DNA of 64,000 bases from Candidatus Didemnitutus sp. (GCA_017991595.1 JAGOQJ010000004.1:1-64000); one strand, 5' to 3'. Positions 9,543 to 21,701 are shown, numbered from the stretch's first letter. The notes: generated by a model from the sequence alone, not told the origin. Numbers and translations are program-made.

Positions 9543-10145
9543 ATGACCCTCACGCCCGAACAAAAAGCCGCCGTCTCGTCCTGGATTGCCGCCGGCGACA
9601 ATCTGTCCGCCGTCCAGAAGAAGCTCGCCGAGCAGTTCAAGCTCTCGATGACCTACCGCGATGTCCGCTTCCTCGTCGACGACTTGAATCTCGAGCTGAA
9701 GGACCCGGCCCCGAAGGTCGACACGTCCGACGTCAGCAAGGCTCCGCCCGCCCGTCCGTCCGCCCCGCCCGCCGCCGCCGCCGCGGAGAAGAAAGGCGGC
9801 ATGCTCGAGAAATTGAAGGAGAAGGTCGGCCTCGGCTCCGGCGCCAGCAACGACGACGAGGACGAGTTGCCCGCCGAGGATTACGCCGCCGAGGAGGAAT
9901 CTCTGCCCGCCTCCGCGCCCGGCGCCGCTGGCAACGTCACGGTCGAGATCGACCGCATCACCCGCCCCGGCACCGTCGTGAGCGGAGCCGTCACCTTCAG
10001 CGACGGCGTCAGCGGCAAATGGGCGCTCGATCAATACGGCCGCCTCATGCTCGACACCGGCACGCCTGGCTACAAACCGAGTCAGGCCGACGTGCAGGAC
10101 TTCCAGCGCGAGCTGCAAATGCAGCTTCAGCGCCACGGCTTCTGA
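9543..10145 (+). CDS. Conserved hypothetical acidic protein with an N-terminal helical domain
   Basis: Not assigned to a named family. The 200-residue protein has three visible parts. Residues 1-55 are a predicted helical unit resembling a small helix-turn-helix (AVQKKLAEQFKLSMTYRDVR). Residues 56-140 form a low-complexity linker rich in Pro and Ala, then in Asp and Glu. Residues 140-200 form a compact beta-rich end (TVEIDRITRPGTVVSGAVTF) closing with a Gln-rich helix. No signal peptide is apparent, so a cytosolic location is likely. It stands alone between the dnaA terminator and convergent ligA. Codon use matches its neighbours, so it is a resident gene rather than a recent arrival. Confidence 0.75.
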   Translation: MTLTPEQKAAVSSWIAAGDNLSAVQKKLAEQFKLSMTYRDVRFLVDDLNLELKDPAPKVDTSDVSKAPPARPSAPPAAAAAEKKGGMLEKLKEKVGLGSGASNDDEDELPAEDYAAEEESLPASAPGAAGNVTVEIDRITRPGTVVSGAVTFSDGVSGKWALDQYGRLMLDTGTPGYKPSQADVQDFQRELQMQLQRHGF

Positions 10146-10167
10146 TTCGTCCGACCACTCACTGATT

Positions 10168-10193
10168 AGCGGAGCGGCTTTCCCTCGCTCCGC

Positions 10194-10194
<1 letters not shown>
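10168..10194. terminator. Hairpin between convergent genes
   Basis: An 8-bp stem, AGCGGAGC (10168-10175) with GCTCCGCT (10187-10194), around an 11-base loop. It sits between the plus-strand gene ending at 10145 and the ligA stop codon and could serve either direction. There is no clear T run. Confidence 0.35.
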
Positions 10195-12883
<2,689 letters not shown>

Positions 12884-13034
12884 GCGCCACACTAGCGCGG
12901 CTGGCGGGCGGCGGCTCAAGTGCAAACCGGCCGGTTTGCCCCCGTCATTGGGCGCATTTTCTGCGCGATTTTCCTCAAATAATACCGCGCCCGGATGCTT
13001 GCGGGCGCAACCAGCCGGCTCCAATCTGGCGGGC

Positions 13035-13886
13035 ATGAATTCCCTCCTCACCGACCGCGGCCTGCTCTGGCTGGCGGCAGCCCTCTACCTTGGGGGCTTC
13101 GCGATCGGTTGCGTGCAACTGCTGCTGCGCCGCCAGAACTCCCCCGGCGGCCGCACCCTGCTCATCGGCCTGCTCGCCTTCGGCCTGTCGACCCAGACCG
13201 CCGGCCTCTACGTGCGCGGCATGGCCACCGGAGGCTGCCCCTTGGGCAACCAGTTCGAGATCGTCCAGTTCGTCGCTTGGTCGGCCATGGTGCTCTATTT
13301 CATCGTCGGGCCCGCCTTCCGCGTGAGCCTGCTCGGCCTGTTCACCTCGGGCTACGCCGCCTCGCTGGCGCTCATCTCGCTCGCCATCCCGGAGTGGGAT
13401 GCGGTGCGCAACGCCCGCATCTTCCCCAACGCTTGGATCGAATTCCATGCCGCGCTCGCGGTGTTCAGCTACGGCGTGTTCGGCCTGCTGGCGCTCACGT
13501 CGGCGATGCACCTGCTGCAAAATTGGGCGCTGAAACAGAAGCGCCTCGACGGCTTGTTCTGGTTCCTGCCCTCGCTGGTGCAACTCAACCAAATCAACCA
13601 GCGCATGCTCCTCGCGGGCGTCGGTCTGCTGACCATCTCGCTCACCGTCGGTGCCGCGTGGTGGGTGCGCGATTTCAACAGCGTTTACTGGCCCAAGCTC
13701 CTCACCACGATCAGCGTCTGGCTCATCTACGGCGTGGTCCTCGTGCTGCGCTGGCGCGGGAAGCTCTTTGGTCCGCGCTTCTCCTGGGCCTGCGTGATCC
13801 TCTTCGTGCTCGCCATGATGTCGCTGGGCCCGATCAACCGCAACACGCGCGAACATCGCGTGATCCTCACCCCCGAGCAGAACTGA
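13035..13886 (+). CDS. CcsA/HemX-like cytochrome c assembly membrane protein
   Basis: The 283-residue protein has about eight membrane helices of the cytochrome c assembly (CcsA/HemX) superfamily. It includes conserved histidines in NAWIEFHAALAVFSYG and a motif GQFE-like region (GNQFEIVQF). It lacks the WGWDPKE-type heme-handling motif seen in the true CcsA of this window (26203-28062). In many bacteria the gene before hemA is hemX, which modulates glutamyl-tRNA reductase levels. The position three bases before hemA here supports that role by context only. The start at 13035 follows a poorly conserved open stretch. Confidence 0.8.
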   Translation: MNSLLTDRGLLWLAAALYLGGFAIGCVQLLLRRQNSPGGRTLLIGLLAFGLSTQTAGLYVRGMATGGCPLGNQFEIVQFVAWSAMVLYFIVGPAFRVSLLGLFTSGYAASLALISLAIPEWDAVRNARIFPNAWIEFHAALAVFSYGVFGLLALTSAMHLLQNWALKQKRLDGLFWFLPSLVQLNQINQRMLLAGVGLLTISLTVGAAWWVRDFNSVYWPKLLTTISVWLIYGVVLVLRWRGKLFGPRFSWACVILFVLAMMSLGPINRNTREHRVILTPEQN

Positions 13887-13889
13887 ACG

Positions 13890-14945
13890 ATGGACCACGC
13901 CTCCCCCGTTCTCGTCCTCCACGGTGCCAGCCACCGCACCGCGCCGCTGGCCGTGCGCGAGCGTCTCGCCATCAACGCCGACCGTGCCGCCGTCCTCGCC
14001 GAGCGCCTTCGCGCGACGCCGGGCGTGCGCGAGTTCGCGCTGCTCAACACCTGCAACCGCATCGAGCTCTACAGCGTCGCGAACGGAGCGGGTGCCGTCG
14101 ACGCCGTCCGTCGCACCATCAGCGAAGTCACCGGCTGCGCCCCTGCCGAACTCGAGGGCGTCGTCGTCCAACGCGAGAACCACGACGCCATCGCGCATCT
14201 CTTCGAGGTCGCCTCCGGCCTCGACTCGCAGATCGTCGGCGAGGTCGAGATCCTCGGCCAGGTGAAGGACGCCTACGACCGCGCGCTCGACCGCAAGTGG
14301 ACCGGCCCCGTCCTCAACCGCGTTTTCCAGAAGACCTTCCAGGCCGCGAAGCACATCCGCACGCACACCGCCATCGGCGCCGGCCAGATCTCCATCGCTA
14401 CGGTCGCCGTTGACCTCGCGGGCAAGATCTTCGGCGAGCTCGAACCAGTTAAAATCCTCGTCGTCGGCGCCGGCGAGATCGGCCTGAAGACCGCGCAGGC
14501 CTTCCAGAGCCGCGGCGCCAAGTCCATCACCGTCGCCAACCGCACCCTGTCCAAGGCGGAGGAGATCGCCGCCAGCGCCGGCGGCTGGGCCGCCAGCATG
14601 GCCGAGTTGCCCGAGATCCTCGCGCAATCCGACATCGTCGCCAGCTCCACTTCCTCCCCTGATGCCGTCATCACGCGCGAGCTCGCCGCCCACGCCATGA
14701 AGCGCCGCGCCGGACGCCCGCTCTTCCTCATCGACCTCGCCCTGCCGCGCGACATCGAGCCGGAGTGCACGGACATCCCGAACGTCTACCTCTATAATCT
14801 CGACGACCTCGCCAAGATCGCGGAATCCAACCTCGCGCAACGCCGCGCCGAGGTCGCCAAGTGCCGCGCCATCCTCGCCGAGCGCACCGCACAACTCTGG
14901 CCCGCCGTCGCCCATTCGCTCAACTCCGCCCCACGACAGGAATAA
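13890..14945 (+). CDS. hemA: Glutamyl-tRNA reductase, C-terminally short
   Basis: Catalyses the first step of C5 tetrapyrrole synthesis, making glutamate semialdehyde from Glu-tRNA. The catalytic Cys55 lies in LLNTCNRIELY. SHRTAP starts the protein, GLDSQIVGEVEILGQVKDAY follows, and the NADPH fold reads VVGAGEIGLKTA. The 351-residue product stops shortly after the spinal helix segment (YLYNLDDLAKIAESNLAQRR). The C-terminal dimerisation part, roughly the last 70-100 residues of the E. coli protein, is missing. No frameshift explains this, since downstream sequence shows no continuation. Supplies heme precursors, which this cytochrome-rich genome would need. Confidence 0.95.
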   Translation: MDHASPVLVLHGASHRTAPLAVRERLAINADRAAVLAERLRATPGVREFALLNTCNRIELYSVANGAGAVDAVRRTISEVTGCAPAELEGVVVQRENHDAIAHLFEVASGLDSQIVGEVEILGQVKDAYDRALDRKWTGPVLNRVFQKTFQAAKHIRTHTAIGAGQISIATVAVDLAGKIFGELEPVKILVVGAGEIGLKTAQAFQSRGAKSITVANRTLSKAEEIAASAGGWAASMAELPEILAQSDIVASSTSSPDAVITRELAAHAMKRRAGRPLFLIDLALPRDIEPECTDIPNVYLYNLDDLAKIAESNLAQRRAEVAKCRAILAERTAQLWPAVAHSLNSAPRQE

Positions 14946-15146
14946 GCCAGGCCAGCTCGGCCGCGCCACGAATCGGCGCGGACAAGCGAAGAAAGAGATG
15001 CCCGGAGCAAGGACCGGAGCAGGCGCGCAATCCCTGCGAACTCCCCGCCGATGAAACTCGGTGGCACGTCGCGGCTACGAACAACCGTCAGCGAACAAGC
15101 CACCCTTCGCTGAACTGCACCGCGCCCGGAGCCCGCTCGCTGCGCC

Positions 15147-15800
15147 TTACGCGTGGTTGAATCGCACGATCTGATCGCTCTCGCGGTGGTTGGTCCAGAA
15201 ATCCACGCCATCGAAGGCGAGCGCACGGGCCGGAAAGCCGATGCGGGCCAACCGCTCCGTCTTGCCCGTCGCGGGATCGAGCCGCTCGAGGTGGTAGTCG
15301 TTCGACTCCTCGTTGTCAGTCGTCGCGAGATGGAACGCGCCGCGCGCGAAGCAGTGGCCGACGATTTGCGTGGGCGACTTCAGCACACGACCGGGTTGGC
15401 CCTCGTCACCGATCGAGATGAGCTTCTGCGGATACCATTGGCTGAGCACGAGCGTGTGACCGTCGTGCGAGAGGTGGGAGCCCATCCCGTCGGGACACGC
15501 GACGCGGTAGCTCGCGTCGAAGCCCCGACCCGGCACATAGCGGCGGATCGTGCGAGCATCGACGTCCGGCGCATCCTCTCCGCACACGACATAGAGCGCG
15601 TCGGCGACCTTGGTGACACCCCAGACCGTCTGACCGTCGGTGGTCTCGGTTTCCCACAGGATGCGCCGCGTCGCACGGTCCAAGGCGTAGAGTTTCTTCG
15701 TGGCACGGGAGCTGACCCACAGCGTGGTCGCATCGACAAACAGCGCCTGCGGGCGCGGGAACGGGGACGAAAAACGATCCAATTCGACGATGGCTTTCAT
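15147..15800 (-). CDS. Beta-propeller-like hypothetical protein
   Basis: The 217-residue protein consists of short beta-strand repeats (LFVDATTLWVSSRATKKLYALD, ALYVVCGEDAPD, HTLVLSQWYPQKLISI). These resemble PQQ or WD-type propeller blades, perhaps five blades. There is no signal peptide from the chosen ATG and no catalytic motif. It is a monocistronic gene on the minus strand. The function is not recognised. Confidence 0.7.
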   Translation of the reverse strand: MKAIVELDRFSSPFPRPQALFVDATTLWVSSRATKKLYALDRATRRILWETETTDGQTVWGVTKVADALYVVCGEDAPDVDARTIRRYVPGRGFDASYRVACPDGMGSHLSHDGHTLVLSQWYPQKLISIGDEGQPGRVLKSPTQIVGHCFARGAFHLATTDNEESNDYHLERLDPATGKTERLARIGFPARALAFDGVDFWTNHRESDQIVRFNHA

Positions 15801-15894
15801 CGGCCAAGGGTTAACCGGCCGCGCGTCCGACGGGAAGCGCCAACCGACTGTGGCGCCCGCCGGACGGCGGCATTGTGCCCGACACGCCTGGGAA

Positions 15895-16257
15895 TCAGCG
15901 GGCCACCAACACGCTGAAGCCGCCATAGAGCATGCGCTTCGTGTCGAACGGCGCATTGTGCTCGTCACACATCGCCGCGAGACGCGGATCCTGCATGACC
16001 TTGGCGTTCACCTTGTCCCGATGCGCGCGTGAACGATAGACGATCCAGGAGAAGATCGCCGTCTCGTTCGGCTTGAGCTTCATCGCCTTGGGATAGCCTT
16101 GCCCGAACGGCACCTTCAAGTCGTCGCCGATGCATTCGAAATACTGCAAGGCACCGTATTCCATCCAGATCTTGCCGGCGGCGCGGGCCATCTTGAGGTA
16201 GGCTGCGCGGTTCTTCTTCGGCAGCGGGATCACGAATCCATCGACGTATTTGGGCAT
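15895..16257 (-). CDS. DUF1428 family protein
   Basis: A 120-residue protein opening MPKYVDGFVIPLPKKNRAAY, with EYGALQYFECIGDDLKVPFG and a closing KRMLYGGFSVLVAR. These match the DUF1428 (YbaA-like) family, small dimeric ferredoxin-like proteins of unknown role. The start at 16257 gives the family's usual N-terminus. It stands alone with no informative neighbour. Confidence 0.85.
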   Translation of the reverse strand: MPKYVDGFVIPLPKKNRAAYLKMARAAGKIWMEYGALQYFECIGDDLKVPFGQGYPKAMKLKPNETAIFSWIVYRSRAHRDKVNAKVMQDPRLAAMCDEHNAPFDTKRMLYGGFSVLVAR

Positions 16258-16400
16258 GGGAGGTCGGGGTTGAGTTGGCGCGGGCCAACCGGGCCCGCAG
16301 GGAGCGGCAGACCAGCGTGGAAGCTCGGCCCGATGCGCCGGAGCCAAACGGAAAACGGGCGCGCGCGCAAGCCCGCCGCGGCGCGGTCACGAGGTCGCGT

Positions 16401-18299
16401 TCACCACGCGATGCCGTAATCCTCGCCGTAATCCGAAGCGGCACCTTGGAACGCGCCGCGTGCTTGATCGATGAAGATCGCCGTCGTCGGCGCATAGACG
16501 CGCGGGAGCACTTCGACCTTGTAGCCCATCGCGGTCAGCTCGGCGCGCACCCACTCGGGCACGTCCTGTCTCACCTGCAACCGGCCCGGCTCGGAGCGGT
16601 GGTCGCCGAACGAGGATTGCATCTGGAAGCTCTGGATGTTCGCCGCCTCCGCCGCGACCTGCACGTTCATGCCGAACTCGACCACGTTGAGGAAAAACTG
16701 GAGCAGGTTCTGGTCCTGCGAATCGCCGCCCTGCACCGAGAACGCGAGGAACGGCTTGCCGTCCTTCAGCGCGAGCGACGGCGTCAGCGTCACGCGCGGA
16801 CGCTTGCCGGGCTCGAGCACGTTGAACGGATTCATCGCCGGCTCGAAGACAAAGCTCTGCATGCGCTGCGAGAGCCCGATGCCAGTGCGGCCGGCGATGA
16901 ACGCCGGAATCCAGCCGCCGCTCGGCGTCACCGAGACGACCCACCCGCTCGCGTCCGCCGCCTGGATCGACGTCGTGCCGGCGCGGAACGCATCATCAGG
17001 CGAGAGCGTGTTCGGCGTCGGCGCGGCTGCGACTTGGAAGCCCGCCGGGCGTTCCTTGGCGCTCGGCGGCGTGGGTGTCCAACGTTCGAGGAATTCGCCG
17101 TAGGGATTCACGCCGCCTTGGAACGGATACGGATCGCCCGGCTTCGCGCCGGCGTCGTTCTTCGTCCAGAGGATCGAGTCGTAACGCTGCTTCGCATACG
17201 CCTTCGACAACAGGCCGCGCACCGGCTCCTCCGGCGGGAAATCCGGGTCGCCGTAGTAGAAATCGCGATCGGCGAACGCGAGGTTCATCGCCTGGTAAAG
17301 CGTGTGGATGTAGCGCGCGCTGTTGTAGCCCATCGCGCGGAGGTCGGCCTGCTCGAGGATGTTCAGCGCCTGCAGCATCGCCGGGCCCTGCGTCCACGTG
17401 GTGAGCTTGTAAACGTCGACGCCGCGGTAATTCGTCGCGACCGGCTCCTCCAGCTTCACACGCCACGTGGCGAGGTCCTGCGCCGTAATCAACCCGCCCT
17501 GCTCGCGCGTGGCGCGGGCGAGCTCCTCGGCGATGTCGCCGCGATAGAAACGCTCATAAGCCGCCAGGATCGCCTCGCGGCGATTCTTCCCCGCCGCGAG
17601 CGCAGTCTGCTCGGCCTCGACGAGCCGACGTAGCGTCGCGGCCAACTCGGGCTGGCAGAAGATGTCGCCGGCCTGCGGCGCGGCACGCTTGGCCGGATTC
17701 GCCGGATCGAGGTGTGGCAGGAATACGCGCGTCGAGTCGGGCCATTTTTCGATTTCCTTCCTCTGCCGCTCCATCGCGTCGGCGGCCTGCGCCTCGATCG
17801 GGTAGCCGTCGGCCATCTCGATCGCCGGCGCCAGCACTTCGGCAAGGGACAGCGTGCCGAACTCCGCGAGCATGACCATCAACCCGCCGGGCGTGCCGGG
17901 CGTCACAGCCGAGAGCAGCCCGTATTCCGGAGGAAAGCTCAAACCGCGCTCGCGAAAGAACGCCACGGTGGCGCCGGAGGGCGCGACGCCGAGGGCGTTC
18001 AGGCCGATGACTTGCCGCGTGTGCGGATTGTAGATCAGGGCCTGCGTCTCGCCGCCCCAGCCGAGCGTGTCCCACATCGTGCAGGTCGCAGCGAGCATGG
18101 CGCAAGCCGCGTCGATGGCGTTGCCTCCGCGATGAAACATCCGCGCGCCCGCGGTGGCGGCGAGCGGCTTGCCCGTGACGGCGACCCAATGCTTTCCGTG
18201 CAGGAGTGGCTTGTTGGTGCGTTGTGCGGAGAGCGGCAGCGTCAAGCCGGCCAAGGCCAGCGTGCAAACGAGAACGGACAGGCGGCGGTGCGAGCGCAT
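16401..18299 (-). CDS. ggt: Gamma-glutamyltransferase (periplasmic)
   Basis: Hydrolyses or transfers the gamma-glutamyl group of glutathione and related peptides. The 632-residue precursor has a signal peptide (LVCTLALAGLTLPLSAQ). The family N-terminus follows (AATAGARMFHRGGNAIDAAC). The autoprocessing and catalytic site is at GTTSIQAAD, where Thr442 would become the N-terminal nucleophile of the small subunit. Most relatives read GTTH here, so the residue after the Thr pair is changed to Ser. A GG-containing segment (SVQGGDSQDQ) supports the gamma-glutamyl site. It lies downstream of the pyroglutamate operon on the same strand. Confidence 0.93.
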   Translation of the reverse strand: MRSHRRLSVLVCTLALAGLTLPLSAQRTNKPLLHGKHWVAVTGKPLAATAGARMFHRGGNAIDAACAMLAATCTMWDTLGWGGETQALIYNPHTRQVIGLNALGVAPSGATVAFFRERGLSFPPEYGLLSAVTPGTPGGLMVMLAEFGTLSLAEVLAPAIEMADGYPIEAQAADAMERQRKEIEKWPDSTRVFLPHLDPANPAKRAAPQAGDIFCQPELAATLRRLVEAEQTALAAGKNRREAILAAYERFYRGDIAEELARATREQGGLITAQDLATWRVKLEEPVATNYRGVDVYKLTTWTQGPAMLQALNILEQADLRAMGYNSARYIHTLYQAMNLAFADRDFYYGDPDFPPEEPVRGLLSKAYAKQRYDSILWTKNDAGAKPGDPYPFQGGVNPYGEFLERWTPTPPSAKERPAGFQVAAAPTPNTLSPDDAFRAGTTSIQAADASGWVVSVTPSGGWIPAFIAGRTGIGLSQRMQSFVFEPAMNPFNVLEPGKRPRVTLTPSLALKDGKPFLAFSVQGGDSQDQNLLQFFLNVVEFGMNVQVAAEAANIQSFQMQSSFGDHRSEPGRLQVRQDVPEWVRAELTAMGYKVEVLPRVYAPTTAIFIDQARGAFQGAASDYGEDYGIAW

Positions 18300-18401
18300 G
18301 GGAGACGGGAGGGTAAGGCGATGCGGCGGGGCTTCGCGAAACTGCGCGAGGCCTCCGCCGGCGTCAAATCCCCTGACGGCACGGCGCCGGCGCGAGGCCG
18401 A

Positions 18402-19235
18402 TTACAGCACCTTGACCGCAGCGATCACCAACCGCTCGAACGCGGCGGCGCCGCGCGCGGCATTCTCGAGCGTGTGAGCGTGGGAAAGTTTTTCGTCCGA
18501 CAGGCCCGCGCCCATATTAGTGATGCACGAGACGCCCACGACTTTGAGGCCGCAATGCCGCGCAATGAGGCAGTCCGGCACGCTGGACATGCCGACCGCA
18601 TCCGCGCCCCACCCTTGCGCCATGCGGATCTCCGCCGGCGTCTCGAACGACGGCCCGCGGAACGCCACATAGACGCCCTCGTGCAGCGTGATGCCCTCGC
18701 GTTGCGCAACGGCCTTCACCTTCGCCCGCAGGCCCGCGTCCCACGCGTCGCTCACCGGCACGAAGCGCGGCCCGAAGGCGTCGTCGTTGGGACCAGTCAG
18801 CGGGTTGAGTCCGAGGAAATTGATGTGATCTGTGATGAGCATGAGTTCGCTCACCCCGATGGCCGCGCGCAGGCTGCCCGCGGCGTTGGACAGGAACAAG
18901 GTCTCCACGCCCGCCGCGTGCACGGCGCGGATCATCGTCTTCAGCGGATAGGCGTCGGTCGTTTCGTAGAAATGCTTGCGGCCGTTCAGCACGATCACCG
19001 GCACGCCGTCGAGCCGGCCTACGATCAGCTGTCCCGCATGCCCGGCGACGGTGAGGATCGGAAATCCGGGCAGGTCGCGATAAGCCAGCACGACGGGCGC
19101 CTCGATGCGGGCGGCGAGACCGCCGAGCCCGGAGCCGAGGATGATCGCGATCTTGGGCGTCAACGCGCCGCAGGCGGTGCGGATCTTCGCGGCGGAGAGA
19201 CGGACGTTTTCAAAGTGTTGTTGCGGGTCGAGCAT
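18402..19235 (-). CDS. Purine nucleoside phosphorylase (trimeric type)
   Basis: Cleaves inosine and guanosine with phosphate to the base and ribose-1-phosphate. The 277-residue length fits the trimeric PNP family. Visible hallmarks are ILGSGLGGLA (phosphate site), VAGHAGQLIVGRLDG, GRKHFYE, LSNAAGSL, the long VAFRGPSFETPAEIRM segment, and AVGMSSVPDCLIARHCGLKVVGVS. It lies between pcp and ggt on the same strand, but the 79- and 102-base gaps leave the transcription unit uncertain. Confidence 0.93.
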   Translation of the reverse strand: MLDPQQHFENVRLSAAKIRTACGALTPKIAIILGSGLGGLAARIEAPVVLAYRDLPGFPILTVAGHAGQLIVGRLDGVPVIVLNGRKHFYETTDAYPLKTMIRAVHAAGVETLFLSNAAGSLRAAIGVSELMLITDHINFLGLNPLTGPNDDAFGPRFVPVSDAWDAGLRAKVKAVAQREGITLHEGVYVAFRGPSFETPAEIRMAQGWGADAVGMSSVPDCLIARHCGLKVVGVSCITNMGAGLSDEKLSHAHTLENAARGAAAFERLVIAAVKVL

Positions 19236-19314
19236 GCGGCGCAGCTTGGCGCAGCGCGCGCGCCGGCGGAAGCACGCATTTGCGCGCCGCGAACGGCACG
19301 GCGCGAGACGCCGC

Positions 19315-19953
19315 TCAGCTCTCGCGTCCGCCCACGGCCTTGATGTCGCGCCGGTATTCGATCGCGGCGGCGATCGCTAGGCGCACGGCCTCGGTCATCG
19401 TCTCGAAGCGCAACGACGGCTGATCGCCCGTCTGCTCGGGCAGGAAGGGCACGTGAATGAAGCCGCCGCGCACCTGCGGGCGGTGCGATGCCAGCTCGTG
19501 CATCAGTCCGTAGAAAACGTGATTGCAGACGAATGTGCCGGCGGTCTGCGAGAGTTCGGCGGGAATGTCGTGCTTGCGCAACGACTGCACGATAGCCTTC
19601 ACCGGCAGAGTGCTGAAGTAGGCCGCGGGCCCGTCCTTGACGATCGGCTTGTCGATCGGCTGCTGGCCGGCGTTGTCGGGGATGCGCGCGTCGTCGAGGT
19701 TGATTGCGACCCGCTCGGGCGTGATGGCGGGACGGCCGCCGGCCTGACCGAGACAGATGACAACCACAGGATCGTGCAGCTTGATCTGGTGCTTCAGCTC
19801 CTTGATCGCGGCGCCGAAGACGCAGGGCAGGAGCGCCCCGACGACCTTGTGGCGCGCGATCGTGGCTTCGTTGATCTCGCGCGCGATTTCCTCGGAAGGA
19901 TTGAGGGCTTGGCCGTCGAAGGGTTCGAATCCCGTCAGCAGGACGTTCTTCAT
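19315..19953 (-). CDS. pcp: Pyrrolidone-carboxylate peptidase (pyroglutamyl peptidase I)
   Basis: Removes N-terminal pyroglutamate from peptides. The 212-residue cytosolic enzyme has the full catalytic set at family positions: Glu80 (ITPERVAIN), Cys143 (GTFVCNH) and His167 (GGFIHVPFLPEQ). The N-terminus MKNVLLTGFEPFDG is diagnostic and fixes the start at 19953. It is the last gene of the pxp operon, overlapping the DUF979 stop codon by four bases. It would generate free pyroglutamate that the pxp genes then degrade. Confidence 0.96.
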   Translation of the reverse strand: MKNVLLTGFEPFDGQALNPSEEIAREINEATIARHKVVGALLPCVFGAAIKELKHQIKLHDPVVVICLGQAGGRPAITPERVAINLDDARIPDNAGQQPIDKPIVKDGPAAYFSTLPVKAIVQSLRKHDIPAELSQTAGTFVCNHVFYGLMHELASHRPQVRGGFIHVPFLPEQTGDQPSLRFETMTEAVRLAIAAAIEYRRDIKAVGGRES

Positions 19954-20930
19954 GGGACGTTTGCCGGAAAGCGATACACCGCGAGGCACATCGCGACGAC
20001 ATTAAAAATCCAGATCGCGAGCGCGAAGGGCACCTGCGCGCGGATGACCGCCGTGTCGCGGCGCAACTCCAGCAGGCGCACGGGCACGAGGTTGAAATTC
20101 GCGGCCATCGGCGTGAGCAGCGTGCCGCAGTAACCGCAGAGCATGCCGATCGCGCCCATCAGCGCCGGGTTGCCACCGTGCGCCTGCACGATGAAAGGCA
20201 GCCCGATGCCCAGCGTCATCACCGGGAAGGCCGCGAAGGCATTGCCCATCATGACCGTGAACAGCGTCATGCCCGCGCAATACGCCACCACCGCGACCAC
20301 CGGATGTTGCACCGGCAGCAGCGCGGCGACGATGCGCGCGATCTCGTCGCCGACACCCGCCTGGGCGAAGATGCCGCCGAGCGCCGCCAGCATCTGCGGC
20401 AGGATCAGCGTCCAGCTGATGAGCTGCAGCAGACGCCCGCCTTCCTCCGCCGCCACGACCGGCCGCGCCCGCGTCAGCGCAAAGGCGAGCGCGAGCGCCA
20501 GCAGGCCGCCGAGCGCCAGCGAGATTTGCGAAGCCTGCCCCGGCGCGGCGACGGGCACGCCGGCGAATTCGATCCGGCCCAGCATGAAGCCGCCCGCGAT
20601 CGCCACCACGGGCACAAGCAGGACCGGCGCGAGCAACCGCTGCCCGAGTCGCTCCGCGCGCGCGTTCAGTTGCTCTTCGTCCCCGGTCGAAAAATCCGGC
20701 GGCGCAACCTGCCGCGTGGCCGCGAGCAGGGTCATCACAAGCACCGCGTAGCCGATGATCTCCGCCGGCACCTGCCGGCCGGCCATGATGCTGACGCCGA
20801 GCAACAGCCAGAACAGCGCGGAGCCCCACCGTCGCGGATGCGTCGGATTGGCCACGATGCGCGCGCCCACGACGACCAGATACGCGCCGGCGAGCACGAG
20901 AAATCCTTCCAAGGTGAGCCACGTCGTCAT
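19950..20930 (-). CDS. DUF979 membrane protein (candidate pyroglutamate permease subunit)
   Basis: The 326-residue protein has about ten hydrophobic helices and glycine-rich motifs (MMGNAFAAFPVMTLGIGLP, GYCGTLLTPMAANFN) that mark DUF979. Members almost always sit beside a DUF969 gene, and often with pcp, as here. A role as half of a transporter for 5-oxoproline or its peptides is inferred from context. Four-base overlaps with both neighbours show tight translational coupling. Confidence 0.88.
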   Translation of the reverse strand: MTTWLTLEGFLVLAGAYLVVVGARIVANPTHPRRWGSALFWLLLGVSIMAGRQVPAEIIGYAVLVMTLLAATRQVAPPDFSTGDEEQLNARAERLGQRLLAPVLLVPVVAIAGGFMLGRIEFAGVPVAAPGQASQISLALGGLLALALAFALTRARPVVAAEEGGRLLQLISWTLILPQMLAALGGIFAQAGVGDEIARIVAALLPVQHPVVAVVAYCAGMTLFTVMMGNAFAAFPVMTLGIGLPFIVQAHGGNPALMGAIGMLCGYCGTLLTPMAANFNLVPVRLLELRRDTAVIRAQVPFALAIWIFNVVAMCLAVYRFPANVP

Positions 20931-21631
20931 CGCGGGCCTCCCTCTTCCTCGGACTCATCACGCGCGGGCGGCTGCGACGGGCGGCGCAACCGGGCATCCA
21001 ACACGCGGTAGCGCCACCACCCGACCGCGAGCACCCACGCCGCCGTCGGCGCGCTCCAGAGTTTCAAATCCTCCAACGACACCGGCACGCCGGCCGAATC
21101 GAACACGCCCTTGATCAACAACAGCGCACCGACCGCCACGAAGATGTCGTCCGAGAAGAAATTGCCGACGTTCTCCGACGCCGCCGCGTGCGCGCGGATC
21201 CGCTGGCTCGCCGCGCCGTCCAACAGGCCCTGCGTCTTTGCCGCGCTCTCCGCCATCGGCACCACCAGCGGACGCACCATCGAGGCGTGGTTGCCGATGC
21301 TCATGCCCAGCGTGCTCGTGAGCCCGCGGATGAACTGATAAAGCCACAGCACGCGCCCGGCCGTCGCCGCCTTCGCGCGCCGCATCAGCGCCGCCACATG
21401 CTGCTGCAAGCCGTGGCGCTCGAGCAACCCCACCACCGGCACGAGCACGATCACAGGCAGCACGAGCGCGCGGTTGTCCACGAATAGCCGGCCCGACATC
21501 TCCATGATCTCGCGCCAGGAAAAGCCCGCCAGCAGACCCGTGGCGATGCCCGCCAGCACGACGACAAGCAGCGCGTTCCAACGCAGCGCGAATCCCACCG
21601 CGATGAGCACGATGCCGAGCAACTTGATCAT
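20927..21631 (-). CDS. DUF969 membrane protein (candidate pyroglutamate permease subunit)
   Basis: A 234-residue hydrophobic protein with RGLTSTLGMSIGNHASMVRP and ASENVGNFFSDDIFVAVGA, typical of DUF969. It is the partner of the DUF979 protein encoded just downstream. The ATG at 21631 starts with a membrane helix (LLGIVLIAVGFAL) and leaves 70 bases to pxpA. A long open frame upstream is antisense-like and not part of the gene. Confidence 0.87.
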   Translation of the reverse strand: MIKLLGIVLIAVGFALRWNALLVVVLAGIATGLLAGFSWREIMEMSGRLFVDNRALVLPVIVLVPVVGLLERHGLQQHVAALMRRAKAATAGRVLWLYQFIRGLTSTLGMSIGNHASMVRPLVVPMAESAAKTQGLLDGAASQRIRAHAAASENVGNFFSDDIFVAVGALLLIKGVFDSAGVPVSLEDLKLWSAPTAAWVLAVGWWRYRVLDARLRRPSQPPARDESEEEGGPR

Positions 21632-21701
21632 CGCGCCCCTCTCCCGCGAGCGCCGCCGCGCATCGCCTTGGTCCGGATCGACCCTGTGCAGCGGGTCGCG
21701 T

